From Natronospira elongata (lineage in GTDB: Bacteria; Pseudomonadota; Gammaproteobacteria; Natronospirales; Natronospiraceae): DNA of 64,000 bases. The notes below the pieces were generated by a model, which saw only the letters and a program-made list of their open reading frames with translations, made no database searches and was not told where the DNA came from. Shown piece by piece: positions 56,880 through 64,000 of this stretch (positions within the stretch are counted from its first letter, which is position 1; each line of letters starts with the position of its first letter). The translations under genes were made by a program, and so were the position numbers. Location of the stretch: positions 116,096 through 180,095 of the forward strand of contig NZ_JAYGII010000003.1 of assembly GCF_034931365.1 (NCBI RefSeq). Direction: 5' to 3'.

Positions 56880-59285
56880 GTGAAAGATTTCGAATCCTTC
56901 TTCCGGCAAGCAACGGGACTACCCACACCCTACCCTTACCAGAGCCGTTTAGCGGAGGACGACTGGCCGGAGGTCCTGGACATCCCCACCGGTCTGGGCA
57001 AAACGGCGGCGGTCACGCTGGGCTGGCTGTACCGCCGGCGTGAAAAGGGGGAAACGGACATGCCCCGGCGGCTCGTCTGGTGTCTGCCCATGCGTGTACT
57101 AGTGGAACAAACCCACCGAAATATCCGCGAGTGGCTGGCCGCACTCGACCTGCTGGGCGAGCCGGGTGATGGCAAGGTCTCCACACACCTGTTGATGGGT
57201 GGGGAACCCTCGCTTCGGACCGCCACTTGGGCATCCTACCCCGAGGAAGAATCCATTCTGATCGGTACACAGGACATGCTGCTGTCCCGCGGTCTGATGC
57301 GCGGCTATGGCATGAGTCGCTACCAGTGGCCTGTGCATTTCGGACTGCTCCACAACGATGCGCTGTGGGTGTATGACGAAATCCAGCTCATGGGCGCCGC
57401 CCTGCCCACCTCCACCCAGCTGGAAGCCTTTCGCCGCACGCTGCGGACCCAACGGTCCACCCGCAGCCTGTGGGCCTCTGCCACCCTGCATCGCAACTGG
57501 CTGGATACCGTGGACTTTCGGCCACACCTGGAAACGCTGGGCTGGCTATCGCTCAACGACGAGGACCGCCGGCATGATCAGGTCACCCAGCGTCTTACAG
57601 CGAAAAAGAAACTTCAGCCCGCCCGGACACGGCTGACGGCGGACAACCACAAATCGAAAGCCGCCGCCTATATCAAGGGGCTGGCACAGGAAATCCTGGA
57701 AGAGCATCAGCCCGGTTCCCAGACATTGGTAATCCTTAATCGGGTTGAACGCGCCCAGGCACTCCATGCCGCCCTGGCCAAGCAAATGGAGACAGCACCG
57801 CTGCTCCTGCACGCCCGCTTCAGGCCCCCGGAAAGGGACGAGATCGAGTCGGCCATCCGCGCGGAAACTCCGGCGGAGGGGCGAATCATCGTGGCCACCC
57901 AGGCGGTGGAGGCCGGTGTGGACATCTCCAGCCGGGTCCTATTCACCGAACTTGCCCCCTGGTCTTCCCTGGTCCAACGCTTCGGCCGCTGCAACCGGGG
58001 CGGAGAACATCCAGAAGCGACGATTTACTGGATCGACATCGAAGAAGAGAGCAAGGAGGCCCTGCCTTACGAGATGGAGGATCTACTGGCCGCTAGAGAG
58101 CAGTTGTCCGCCATCGAATCCGCCAGCCCCGGCGACCTGCCAGCGGTGGATGCCGCAACAGGCATTCGCCGCGTAATCCGCCGCCGGGATCTGATCGATT
58201 TGTTCAACACGGACCCGGACCTGAGCGGCTTTGATGTGGACATCTCCGCCTACATTCGTGACCCGGGCCAGGCCCAGTCCCAGGTCTTCTGGCGGGATTT
58301 CGAGGACGACCCCGGCGAACAGCCGGCACCAACCCGGGAAGAACTCTGCCCGGTGGGCCTGGGCCAGCTCAAGGATTATTTGAGCAAACGCAAGGCCTGG
58401 ATATGGGATCCGATTTCCGAACGATGGGAGCCCGTCAGAAAAGATCGGATTCGTCCCGGCCAGCAGCTCCTACTGCAAAGCCGAGCCGGTGGCTACACCG
58501 CCACGGCCGGCTTCGACGCCACGGACAGCAAGAGCTTCGTCGAGCCCATCCAAATGGATACCGCGATCCTAGCCGAATCCCAGGGCAGTGACGACATGAC
58601 GGTCATGAAGCGCTATGTGCCGCTATCAGAACACTTGCAGGATGTGGATGCCGCTGGCGCCGACCTGGCCGAAAAGCTCGAACAGGACGAAGCCCTCGCC
58701 GAGATCATCGCCACCGCCGGCCGCTGGCATGATGTAGGCAAGGCCCATGAAGCCTTCCAGAACGCCATCACCGGTGACGACGCCCCGGGTGACGGCGGCC
58801 CCTGGGCCAAGTCGCCTCGCGGGGGCCGTCCGAATTTTCACGTTCGCAATGAGGACGGCACGAAACAGCAACGCCGGGGCTTTCGCCATGAGCTCGCCTC
58901 GGCACTGGCCTGGCTGGAACACCAGAGCGACCATCCCCAGCGCGACCTGATCGCCTATCTGATCGCCGCCCATCACGGCAAGGTACGGCTTGGCCTGCGG
59001 GCGCTGCCCAATGAAAACGCCCCGCCGGGCGGTCAACGCCTGTTTGCCCGCGGGGTCTGGGAAGGGGACCGCCTGCCCCCACTTCGCCTCAATGGCCAAA
59101 GCGTCCCGGAAACCGAACTTCGACTGGACCTGATGAAACTGGGCCGCGGTCCCCAGGGCCCGTCATGGACCGAACGGACACGCCAACTGCTTGATGAACA
59201 CGGCCCATTCAAGCTCGCCTGGTTCGAAGCCCTGGTACGCATCGCCGACTGGCGAGCCAGCCGGGAGGAGGAAAAATCATCATGA
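56880..59285 (+). CDS. cas3: CRISPR-associated helicase-nuclease Cas3, type I-G (I-U), C-terminal HD domain
   Basis: 801 residues, GTG start. Cas3 is recruited by the Cascade complex and unwinds and degrades target DNA. Helicase motifs come first: DIPTGLGKTAA (Walker A, about 34-44), the Walker B VYDEIQLMG (about 164-172; DEIQ instead of DEAH), LWASATLHRN (motif III), and QRFGRCNRGG (motif VI, about 368-377). The HD nuclease is at the C-terminus: GRWHDVGKAHEAF (HD about 617), FRHELASALAW and IAAHHGKVRL (about 695). The helicase-HD order is the reverse of most Cas3 proteins and characteristic of I-U/I-G systems. The stop overlaps the csx17 ATG (ATGA). Confidence 0.95.
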   Translation: MKDFESFFRQATGLPTPYPYQSRLAEDDWPEVLDIPTGLGKTAAVTLGWLYRRREKGETDMPRRLVWCLPMRVLVEQTHRNIREWLAALDLLGEPGDGKVSTHLLMGGEPSLRTATWASYPEEESILIGTQDMLLSRGLMRGYGMSRYQWPVHFGLLHNDALWVYDEIQLMGAALPTSTQLEAFRRTLRTQRSTRSLWASATLHRNWLDTVDFRPHLETLGWLSLNDEDRRHDQVTQRLTAKKKLQPARTRLTADNHKSKAAAYIKGLAQEILEEHQPGSQTLVILNRVERAQALHAALAKQMETAPLLLHARFRPPERDEIESAIRAETPAEGRIIVATQAVEAGVDISSRVLFTELAPWSSLVQRFGRCNRGGEHPEATIYWIDIEEESKEALPYEMEDLLAAREQLSAIESASPGDLPAVDAATGIRRVIRRRDLIDLFNTDPDLSGFDVDISAYIRDPGQAQSQVFWRDFEDDPGEQPAPTREELCPVGLGQLKDYLSKRKAWIWDPISERWEPVRKDRIRPGQQLLLQSRAGGYTATAGFDATDSKSFVEPIQMDTAILAESQGSDDMTVMKRYVPLSEHLQDVDAAGADLAEKLEQDEALAEIIATAGRWHDVGKAHEAFQNAITGDDAPGDGGPWAKSPRGGRPNFHVRNEDGTKQQRRGFRHELASALAWLEHQSDHPQRDLIAYLIAAHHGKVRLGLRALPNENAPPGGQRLFARGVWEGDRLPPLRLNGQSVPETELRLDLMKLGRGPQGPSWTERTRQLLDEHGPFKLAWFEALVRIADWRASREEEKSS

Positions 59286-61447
59286 AGCATTCAGTCATAC
59301 TCTCTGGCTGCACACCGACGCCACTGTCTGCCTATCTCAAGGCGCTGGGTATTTTTCGCCTCATTGCCACCCATCTTGATACACGGGCTACCGCCTGCTG
59401 GGAGAATGAAGTTTTCGTCCTTGATTCCTCCTTGAGCGAAGAAGCAATTCAGTCCTACTTTCGCGATGACTATCAGCCGACACCGATCATTGCGCCCTGG
59501 AACGGGGGCAGTGGCTTCTTTGCCGGGGACAACCAGACAGGGATTGCCGCCCTGCGTGAGTCGAAAACTCAGAGATTCGCCAACTACCGCGAGGCGATCG
59601 ATGCCGCCAGCAAGACTCTCACGTACATGGGCATCAACAAGAAGCCTGAAGGGGATCGAAAGCACGCGCTGCTTTCAGCATTGCGCAATGAGCTAGCGGA
59701 CATCGTCCTCGAGTGGCTGGATGCTGCGGTCGTTCTTACCGAGGACAGTCCGAAATATCCACCACTGCTAGGCACCGGCGGTAATGACGGCCGTCTGGAT
59801 TTCACTAACAATTTCATGCAGCGGATCACCGAGCTGATTGACCCCGAAACCGGTCATGCACAACCGCAGGCCACCGGTCAGCTGCGCCAGGCACTTTTTG
59901 GAGAAGCGGAACCCGGCCTGAAAAAGGCTGCCATCGGCCAGTTCTCTCCGGGTAACGCCGGCGGTGCCAATCAGCAAAGCGGATTCAGCAGTGACGCCCT
60001 GATCAACCCCTGGGATTTCAACCTGATGATTGAAGGCGCCCTGCTGTTTGCAGCCAGCACAAGCCGGCGCTTCGGCAGCAGTGAACCGGGCACTCTCAGT
60101 TATCCCTTTACCGTGCGTCCCACCGGGGCCGGTGCGGGCAATGCTGCCCTTGGTGACGAGGGCAATGCCAGGGCAGAAATCTGGGTGCCACTTTGGACGA
60201 ACGGCTGCACCCTGGGCGAGCTGCAAGGGATTCTGTCGGAAGGGCGTGTGACCCTCGGGCGCAGACCGGCCCGAGATGGCCTGGATTTTGTCAGGGCCGT
60301 CTCCAGCCTGGGTGTTGACCGGGGCATCAGGGAATTTCAGCGCTATGCCTTCATGATGCGCTCCGGCAAGGCCTATCTTGCCACCCCCCTGAACCGTGTT
60401 CCCGTAAAGCAGAATCCGGCTGGCTCGCTGATTGAGGACCTGGACAAGGGGAGTTGGCCCTGGCTGAGTCGATTTAGGCGACTGGGGCGTTCGGACACGG
60501 CCAGCCAACAACTTGCTTCGCTCACACGCCAGCTCGAGGATGCGATTTTCTCGCTGAACCTCTCGGCGGATGACCCCGGCCCCAGCACACAGACCCTGCT
60601 CAGGCTGCTTGGAAATATCCAGAAACAGATGGCTGCCAGTCCCAAGGCCCGGGATAACTGCCCAACCATACCGCCCCTAAGGCGTGACTGGTTCACAAAG
60701 GCCAACGATGCCAGCCCTGAATTTCAACTGGCCGCCGCATTGGCCGGATTGCACGCTCGCGTCCTGTCGAAGGAAGGCCACGAGGTTGACCGCCAGGCAT
60801 TTCGGAGACACATGGCTCCAGAAAAGGATGACACCTGGCCGAAGTGGGATAACGACGGCGCCCGGGATGTGACCCTGGGCCACGGCGGGCTGATACAGGG
60901 ACTGACTCGTACGCTGCTTCAGCGCCTGATCGTTGCCGAACAGGAAGACCACCACGACAAGCCGCTGCGGGGGCAATGCAGCGCGTCTCTGGCAGCCATC
61001 AGCGTCTGGCTCGCGGGTGATGTTGACGAAAGACGCCTCGATGAACTCATGCGTGGACTGGCACTCGTGCGCCTGCCACCACGGTACGACTTCAGGGGCG
61101 AACCTGAAATACCCCCGCTACCTGTCGCCTACCGACTGCTCAAGCCATTGTTCACGACAGACGAACAGTTATCGGACTGCAAGCTAATTGAGAAAGGTAC
61201 GCATCTGCCGCTGTCGCGGGAGATTCCAAGACGGCTGATGCGAGGCGATACCAATGGAGCCGTTTCCATGGCCATGCGTCGGCTTCGTATCGCGGGAATC
61301 GGGAATCTTCCGAAGTCCGTGGACACCAGCGGCGTGAATGGCCCTCGATTGCTGGCCGCGCTGATGACACCCATTTCCGACCCGGCACTCAAGCAACTGT
61401 TGCCGAAACAACAACACCTCACTGAACAAACCGAAGAGATTGCATAA
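59282..61447 (+). CDS. csx17: Type I-G CRISPR large subunit Csx17 (Cas8 equivalent)
   Basis: 721 residues with a GGAGGAGG site before the ATG. Family marks are the N-terminal LSGCTPTPLSAYLKALGIFRLIA, the WENEVFVLDS segment, PIIAPWNGGSGFF (about 70-82), and SRRFGSSEPGTLSYPFTVRPTGAGAG (about 262-287). Csx17 is the large-subunit signature protein of type I-U/I-G effectors, presumed to recognise the PAM and start target-strand separation. Coupled to cas3 by a 4-base overlap and followed by csb1 after 11 bases. No truncation seen. Confidence 0.93.
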   Translation: MKHSVILSGCTPTPLSAYLKALGIFRLIATHLDTRATACWENEVFVLDSSLSEEAIQSYFRDDYQPTPIIAPWNGGSGFFAGDNQTGIAALRESKTQRFANYREAIDAASKTLTYMGINKKPEGDRKHALLSALRNELADIVLEWLDAAVVLTEDSPKYPPLLGTGGNDGRLDFTNNFMQRITELIDPETGHAQPQATGQLRQALFGEAEPGLKKAAIGQFSPGNAGGANQQSGFSSDALINPWDFNLMIEGALLFAASTSRRFGSSEPGTLSYPFTVRPTGAGAGNAALGDEGNARAEIWVPLWTNGCTLGELQGILSEGRVTLGRRPARDGLDFVRAVSSLGVDRGIREFQRYAFMMRSGKAYLATPLNRVPVKQNPAGSLIEDLDKGSWPWLSRFRRLGRSDTASQQLASLTRQLEDAIFSLNLSADDPGPSTQTLLRLLGNIQKQMAASPKARDNCPTIPPLRRDWFTKANDASPEFQLAAALAGLHARVLSKEGHEVDRQAFRRHMAPEKDDTWPKWDNDGARDVTLGHGGLIQGLTRTLLQRLIVAEQEDHHDKPLRGQCSASLAAISVWLAGDVDERRLDELMRGLALVRLPPRYDFRGEPEIPPLPVAYRLLKPLFTTDEQLSDCKLIEKGTHLPLSREIPRRLMRGDTNGAVSMAMRRLRIAGIGNLPKSVDTSGVNGPRLLAALMTPISDPALKQLLPKQQHLTEQTEEIA

Positions 61448-61458
61448 AGGAGAGCATC

Positions 61459-62415
61459 ATGAGCATTGATTTCAAGGCCCTCAAGGACAGTCAACGCCTT
61501 CTCATGGAGGCCGACCTGGCCCCCATTCAGGGCACCCGCTTCCAGCCCACGGGCTTTCCCGACCTGGGTGCCGCCGAGTACACCGGTCCGGACGGTACCA
61601 CTCGAATGTTGCTGGTGGAGTCCGCTCAAAGCGTGGCCAACCGCCTGGAGGCAGTCTGTTGGGATGAACCGTCCGATGACTGGGCAGAGCCGCTCAAAGG
61701 CTTGCCGTTGGTCAAGGTCACGGATGAAAACGGCGAGCCATTGATCAATTCCGTCCTGGCAGCCCATCGCCTCAACTCACCCTATATTCTGGAAGGCAAG
61801 GACAAGACAGTCTTCAACATGCTCAAGGAGGAACTGGCTCATATGGAAGATGGCCGGGTAGATATTCGCAAACTGGCCGCCACTCTCATGAAGATCGATA
61901 CCAATGCGGTACTGCACGGCGTGTTCCTGGCGAAGAAGGATCTGGCCGGTGGCCGACTGCGCCTACCAAGGGCGTTGTCAGGCTTCATTGAAGCAGAGGA
62001 TGTAAAGGTTGCTGCCAGCGGCGGCGTCAAGCTGGACAGCGTCAACCCCAGCGGTGACAGCAGCAAGGGCTTCGGCAATGTGCCCTATGCGCGCGACGAA
62101 TTCGTGGCCCCTAAAATCACCGCCTACTTCAACCTGGATCTGGCACAGATTCGGGCCTTCGGCCTGGGCGAGGCCGCCGAGAATCTGCTGATCGGCCTGT
62201 CCCTGTTCAAGATTCGCCGCTTTCTCGACCAGGGGCTGCGTCTGCGCACCGCCTGTGACCTGGAATGCCGGGACCTGCGCGTGACCCGCCCGGATGGCTT
62301 CGAGATTCCCGAATCCAAGACCATTGAAGATGCCATGCCCGGACTAATTGAGTCCGCTGCCTCCGCGGGACTGTTCAATGATCCCCGAGTGACAACGGTG
62401 ACCTACAGGAAATAA
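61459..62415 (+). CDS. csb1: Type I-G CRISPR backbone protein Csb1 (Cas7)
   Basis: 318 residues, ATG with AAAGGAGAG upstream. It is the GSU0053-type RAMP protein: LMEADLAPIQGTRFQPTGFPDLGAAEY (about 15-41), LLVESAQSVANRLEAV, HRLNSPYIL and DTNAVLHGVFL, then NLDLAQIRAFGLGEAAENLLIGL. Several Csb1 copies bind along the crRNA spacer and form the Cascade filament. Two bases separate the csb1 stop from the csb2 ATG. Confidence 0.95.
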   Translation: MSIDFKALKDSQRLLMEADLAPIQGTRFQPTGFPDLGAAEYTGPDGTTRMLLVESAQSVANRLEAVCWDEPSDDWAEPLKGLPLVKVTDENGEPLINSVLAAHRLNSPYILEGKDKTVFNMLKEELAHMEDGRVDIRKLAATLMKIDTNAVLHGVFLAKKDLAGGRLRLPRALSGFIEAEDVKVAASGGVKLDSVNPSGDSSKGFGNVPYARDEFVAPKITAYFNLDLAQIRAFGLGEAAENLLIGLSLFKIRRFLDQGLRLRTACDLECRDLRVTRPDGFEIPESKTIEDAMPGLIESAASAGLFNDPRVTTVTYRK

Positions 62416-62417
62416 CC

Positions 62418-63998
62418 ATGCTGGCTATCAAACTGACATTTCCGGTCGGCCGTTACCACGCCACGCCCTGGGGCCGGCATGTAAACGAGGCCAATGTGGA
62501 ATGGCCGCCATCGCCCTGGCGTGTCATTCGTTCATTGATTGCCACCTGGCATCGCAAGGGCGACAAGGAAGCATTCCCCGACGACCGCTTGGCCCGACTG
62601 GTCGAGCGGCTGGCCGAACAGCCGCCGGTCTACTCCCTGCCAGAGGCGGTTCGCGCCCACAGCCGCCACTACATGCCGGTTCGGGACGGCAAGAAAGACA
62701 AGCCAGTCCTGATCTTTGATGCTTTCGTCCGTCTGGACCCCAAGTCAGCGCTGATCATTGCCTGGCCGGATCTTGAGCTGGAGCCGCCGGAGACAGAACT
62801 GCTTGATCACCTGCTACCGCGCCTGGGTTTTCTGGGGCGGGCCGAAAGCTGGGTGGAGGCGGTTCGCGTAACGGACTTCCCGGGCGAGATCAATTGCCGG
62901 CCCTCGGAGCTGTCCGTGGACATGGAAAGCGGCGAGGCACTGGAACCGGTGCGCCTGATCACGCCAACCACCGCGGCCGAATACCAGGTCTGGCGGCCAC
63001 GAATGATTGCCGAGCACGGCCTTGATCGGCCCAAGCACAAGAAGGCGGAAAAGCAACTGCTTGCCACCCTGCCGGAACAGTTCCTCCATGCCCTTCAATG
63101 CGAGACCGGCGATCTGCAGGCAGCCGGCTGGAGCAGCCCGCCGGGGGCGCGGTTCATGACCTACCAGCGACCCTACGGTATTTTCCGGCCGCAGCCCCGG
63201 GCCCGGCGCCAGCGGCAGGACGATGACAAGCGGATTACGGCCGCCCGCCTGGTCCTATGGGGCAAGCCTCAGCCCCGGATAGAGGATGCAATCCGCATTG
63301 GGGAACTTTGCCGGATCGCGGCCATCAGCCGGGCGGGTCGGCTGCTGGGCAAGGATAATGTGCCACCCGTGTTATCCGGCCATGGCATGGAACATAACCA
63401 CCGCCACGGTCATGCCTTCTATTTGCCCGAGGATGCGGACCGGGACGGGCGGATCGACCACATCCTGGTCTACGCGGAAAACGGCTTGTCCGGTGCGCCG
63501 CTGCGCGCCCTGGGAGAACTGACCCGCTTATGGACCGATGACGGCAAGGAATGGCAGGTGACGCTGGAGCAGTTCGGCCCGGTCGACCAGCTTGCCGGTT
63601 CCTCCTGGCTGGGGCGAGCACGCGAATGGTCCTCGGTGACGCCTTATCTGCATCCCTGGTTTCGCAAGAAGCGCTTCGGTGTGGAAGATCAGATTCGGCG
63701 CGAGTGCCGGGAACGGGGTATACCAGAACCGGAAGTCACCCTCTTGGAAAGCCCGTTTGAAGGCCCGGATCAACACCCCCGGCGGCCCGTGCATTTCCAT
63801 CGCTTCCGGAACAGCCGCAAGCGCATACGCCAGCCGGACACCCGTGGCCAGTTCGTTCATCTGAACTTCCCCGAACCGGTGAACGGCCCCCTGGCACTGG
63901 GCTTCGGCTGCCATTTCGGGCTCGGCTGCTTTACGCCGTTCCATCACGCATCTGCCGCCAGGCAGGAGGCGGACCAAACATGCAAGGACGGAGCCTAG
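62418..63998 (+). CDS. csb2: Type I-G CRISPR protein Csb2 (Cas5-Cas6 fusion)
   Basis: 526 residues with AGGAAATAACC before the ATG; the TAG stop (63996-63998) is inside the window, so the gene is complete. The N-terminal Cas5-like part has LTFPVGRYHATPWGRHVNEANVEWPPSP (about 6-33) and the C-terminal Cas6-like part HGMEHNHRHGHAFYLP and FPEPVNGPLALGFGCHFGLGCF, a Gly-rich RAMP loop. In I-U/I-G systems Csb2 holds the 5' handle and processes pre-crRNA; conserved His residues are present but the catalytic one cannot be named. csb3, cas4/cas1, cas2 and repeats would be expected further right. Confidence 0.93.
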   Translation: MLAIKLTFPVGRYHATPWGRHVNEANVEWPPSPWRVIRSLIATWHRKGDKEAFPDDRLARLVERLAEQPPVYSLPEAVRAHSRHYMPVRDGKKDKPVLIFDAFVRLDPKSALIIAWPDLELEPPETELLDHLLPRLGFLGRAESWVEAVRVTDFPGEINCRPSELSVDMESGEALEPVRLITPTTAAEYQVWRPRMIAEHGLDRPKHKKAEKQLLATLPEQFLHALQCETGDLQAAGWSSPPGARFMTYQRPYGIFRPQPRARRQRQDDDKRITAARLVLWGKPQPRIEDAIRIGELCRIAAISRAGRLLGKDNVPPVLSGHGMEHNHRHGHAFYLPEDADRDGRIDHILVYAENGLSGAPLRALGELTRLWTDDGKEWQVTLEQFGPVDQLAGSSWLGRAREWSSVTPYLHPWFRKKRFGVEDQIRRECRERGIPEPEVTLLESPFEGPDQHPRRPVHFHRFRNSRKRIRQPDTRGQFVHLNFPEPVNGPLALGFGCHFGLGCFTPFHHASAARQEADQTCKDGA

Positions 63999-64000
63999 AC

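Noticed and set aside
62418..64000. csb2 truncated by the window edge
   Set aside because: An in-frame TAG at 63996-63998 follows the Gly-rich RAMP loop and a normal C-terminus, so the gene is complete.

Overview
The window (about 60% G+C) is a stretch of bacterial chromosome. Gene content and order (rpsT/murJ/ribF/ileS/lspA/ispH, queA/tgt/yajC/secD/secF, aceE/aceF/lpdA, fadE, FdxA-type ferredoxin) point to a gammaproteobacterium. Many proteins are rich in Asp and Glu, and a secreted subtilase carries a poly-Asp linker. This fits a halophilic or haloalkaliphilic lineage such as Ectothiorhodospiraceae or Natronospira relatives, but that placement is inference, not a database result.

Layout. 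1-6000: the end of suhB, then the convergent secF-secD-yajC-tgt-queA block. 6100-16340: a tRNA-Leu, a NUDIX hydrolase, ferredoxin, a DJ-1/PfpI protein coupled to a TraF-like outer-membrane protein, a DUF4397 lipoprotein, a divergent phage-type regulator pair (S24 repressor and Ner-like protein), a LOG/GNAT pair, hemolysin III, ribA and an HD-GYP protein. 16370-22760: the pyruvate dehydrogenase operon (aceE, aceF, lpdA), with word-like inverted repeats between its genes. 23030-32030: a leucyl aminopeptidase, pyrC-rnt, grxD, a BON lipoprotein, an orphan hydantoinase-B protein, a DUF1289 protein, sodB, a PuuD-like membrane protein, a retropepsin-like protease and nadC. 32180-43180: fadE, a GGDEF-EAL protein, small unknown proteins, a YigZ protein, thiI, and an overlapping trio (membrane protein, lipoprotein, alpha/beta hydrolase). 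43330-54300: tRNA-Thr, the S8 protease, a FimT/GspH pseudopilin, then ispH, lspA, ileS, ribF, murJ and rpsT. 54375-64000: a defence-type island.

The defence island is the most distinctive part. It holds a nucleotidyltransferase with a 63-residue partner, a WYL-domain regulator that has lost its N-terminal DNA-binding part and carries two compensating frameshifts, a VapBC-type toxin-antitoxin module on the opposite strand, and a tightly packed type I-G (formerly I-U) CRISPR-Cas effector operon: cas3 (C-terminal HD), csx17/cas8, csb1/cas7 and csb2/cas5-cas6. Adaptation genes and a CRISPR array are not in the window and would have to lie beyond base 64000 or elsewhere.

A second theme is the intergenic DNA. 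Several gaps carry inverted arrangements of short degenerate words, or about 210-bp elements with 25-29 nt terminal inverted repeats (near 440-545, 18215-18295, 20005-20085, 45990-46199, 47330-47640, 53699-53904). None of these is explained by the genes.
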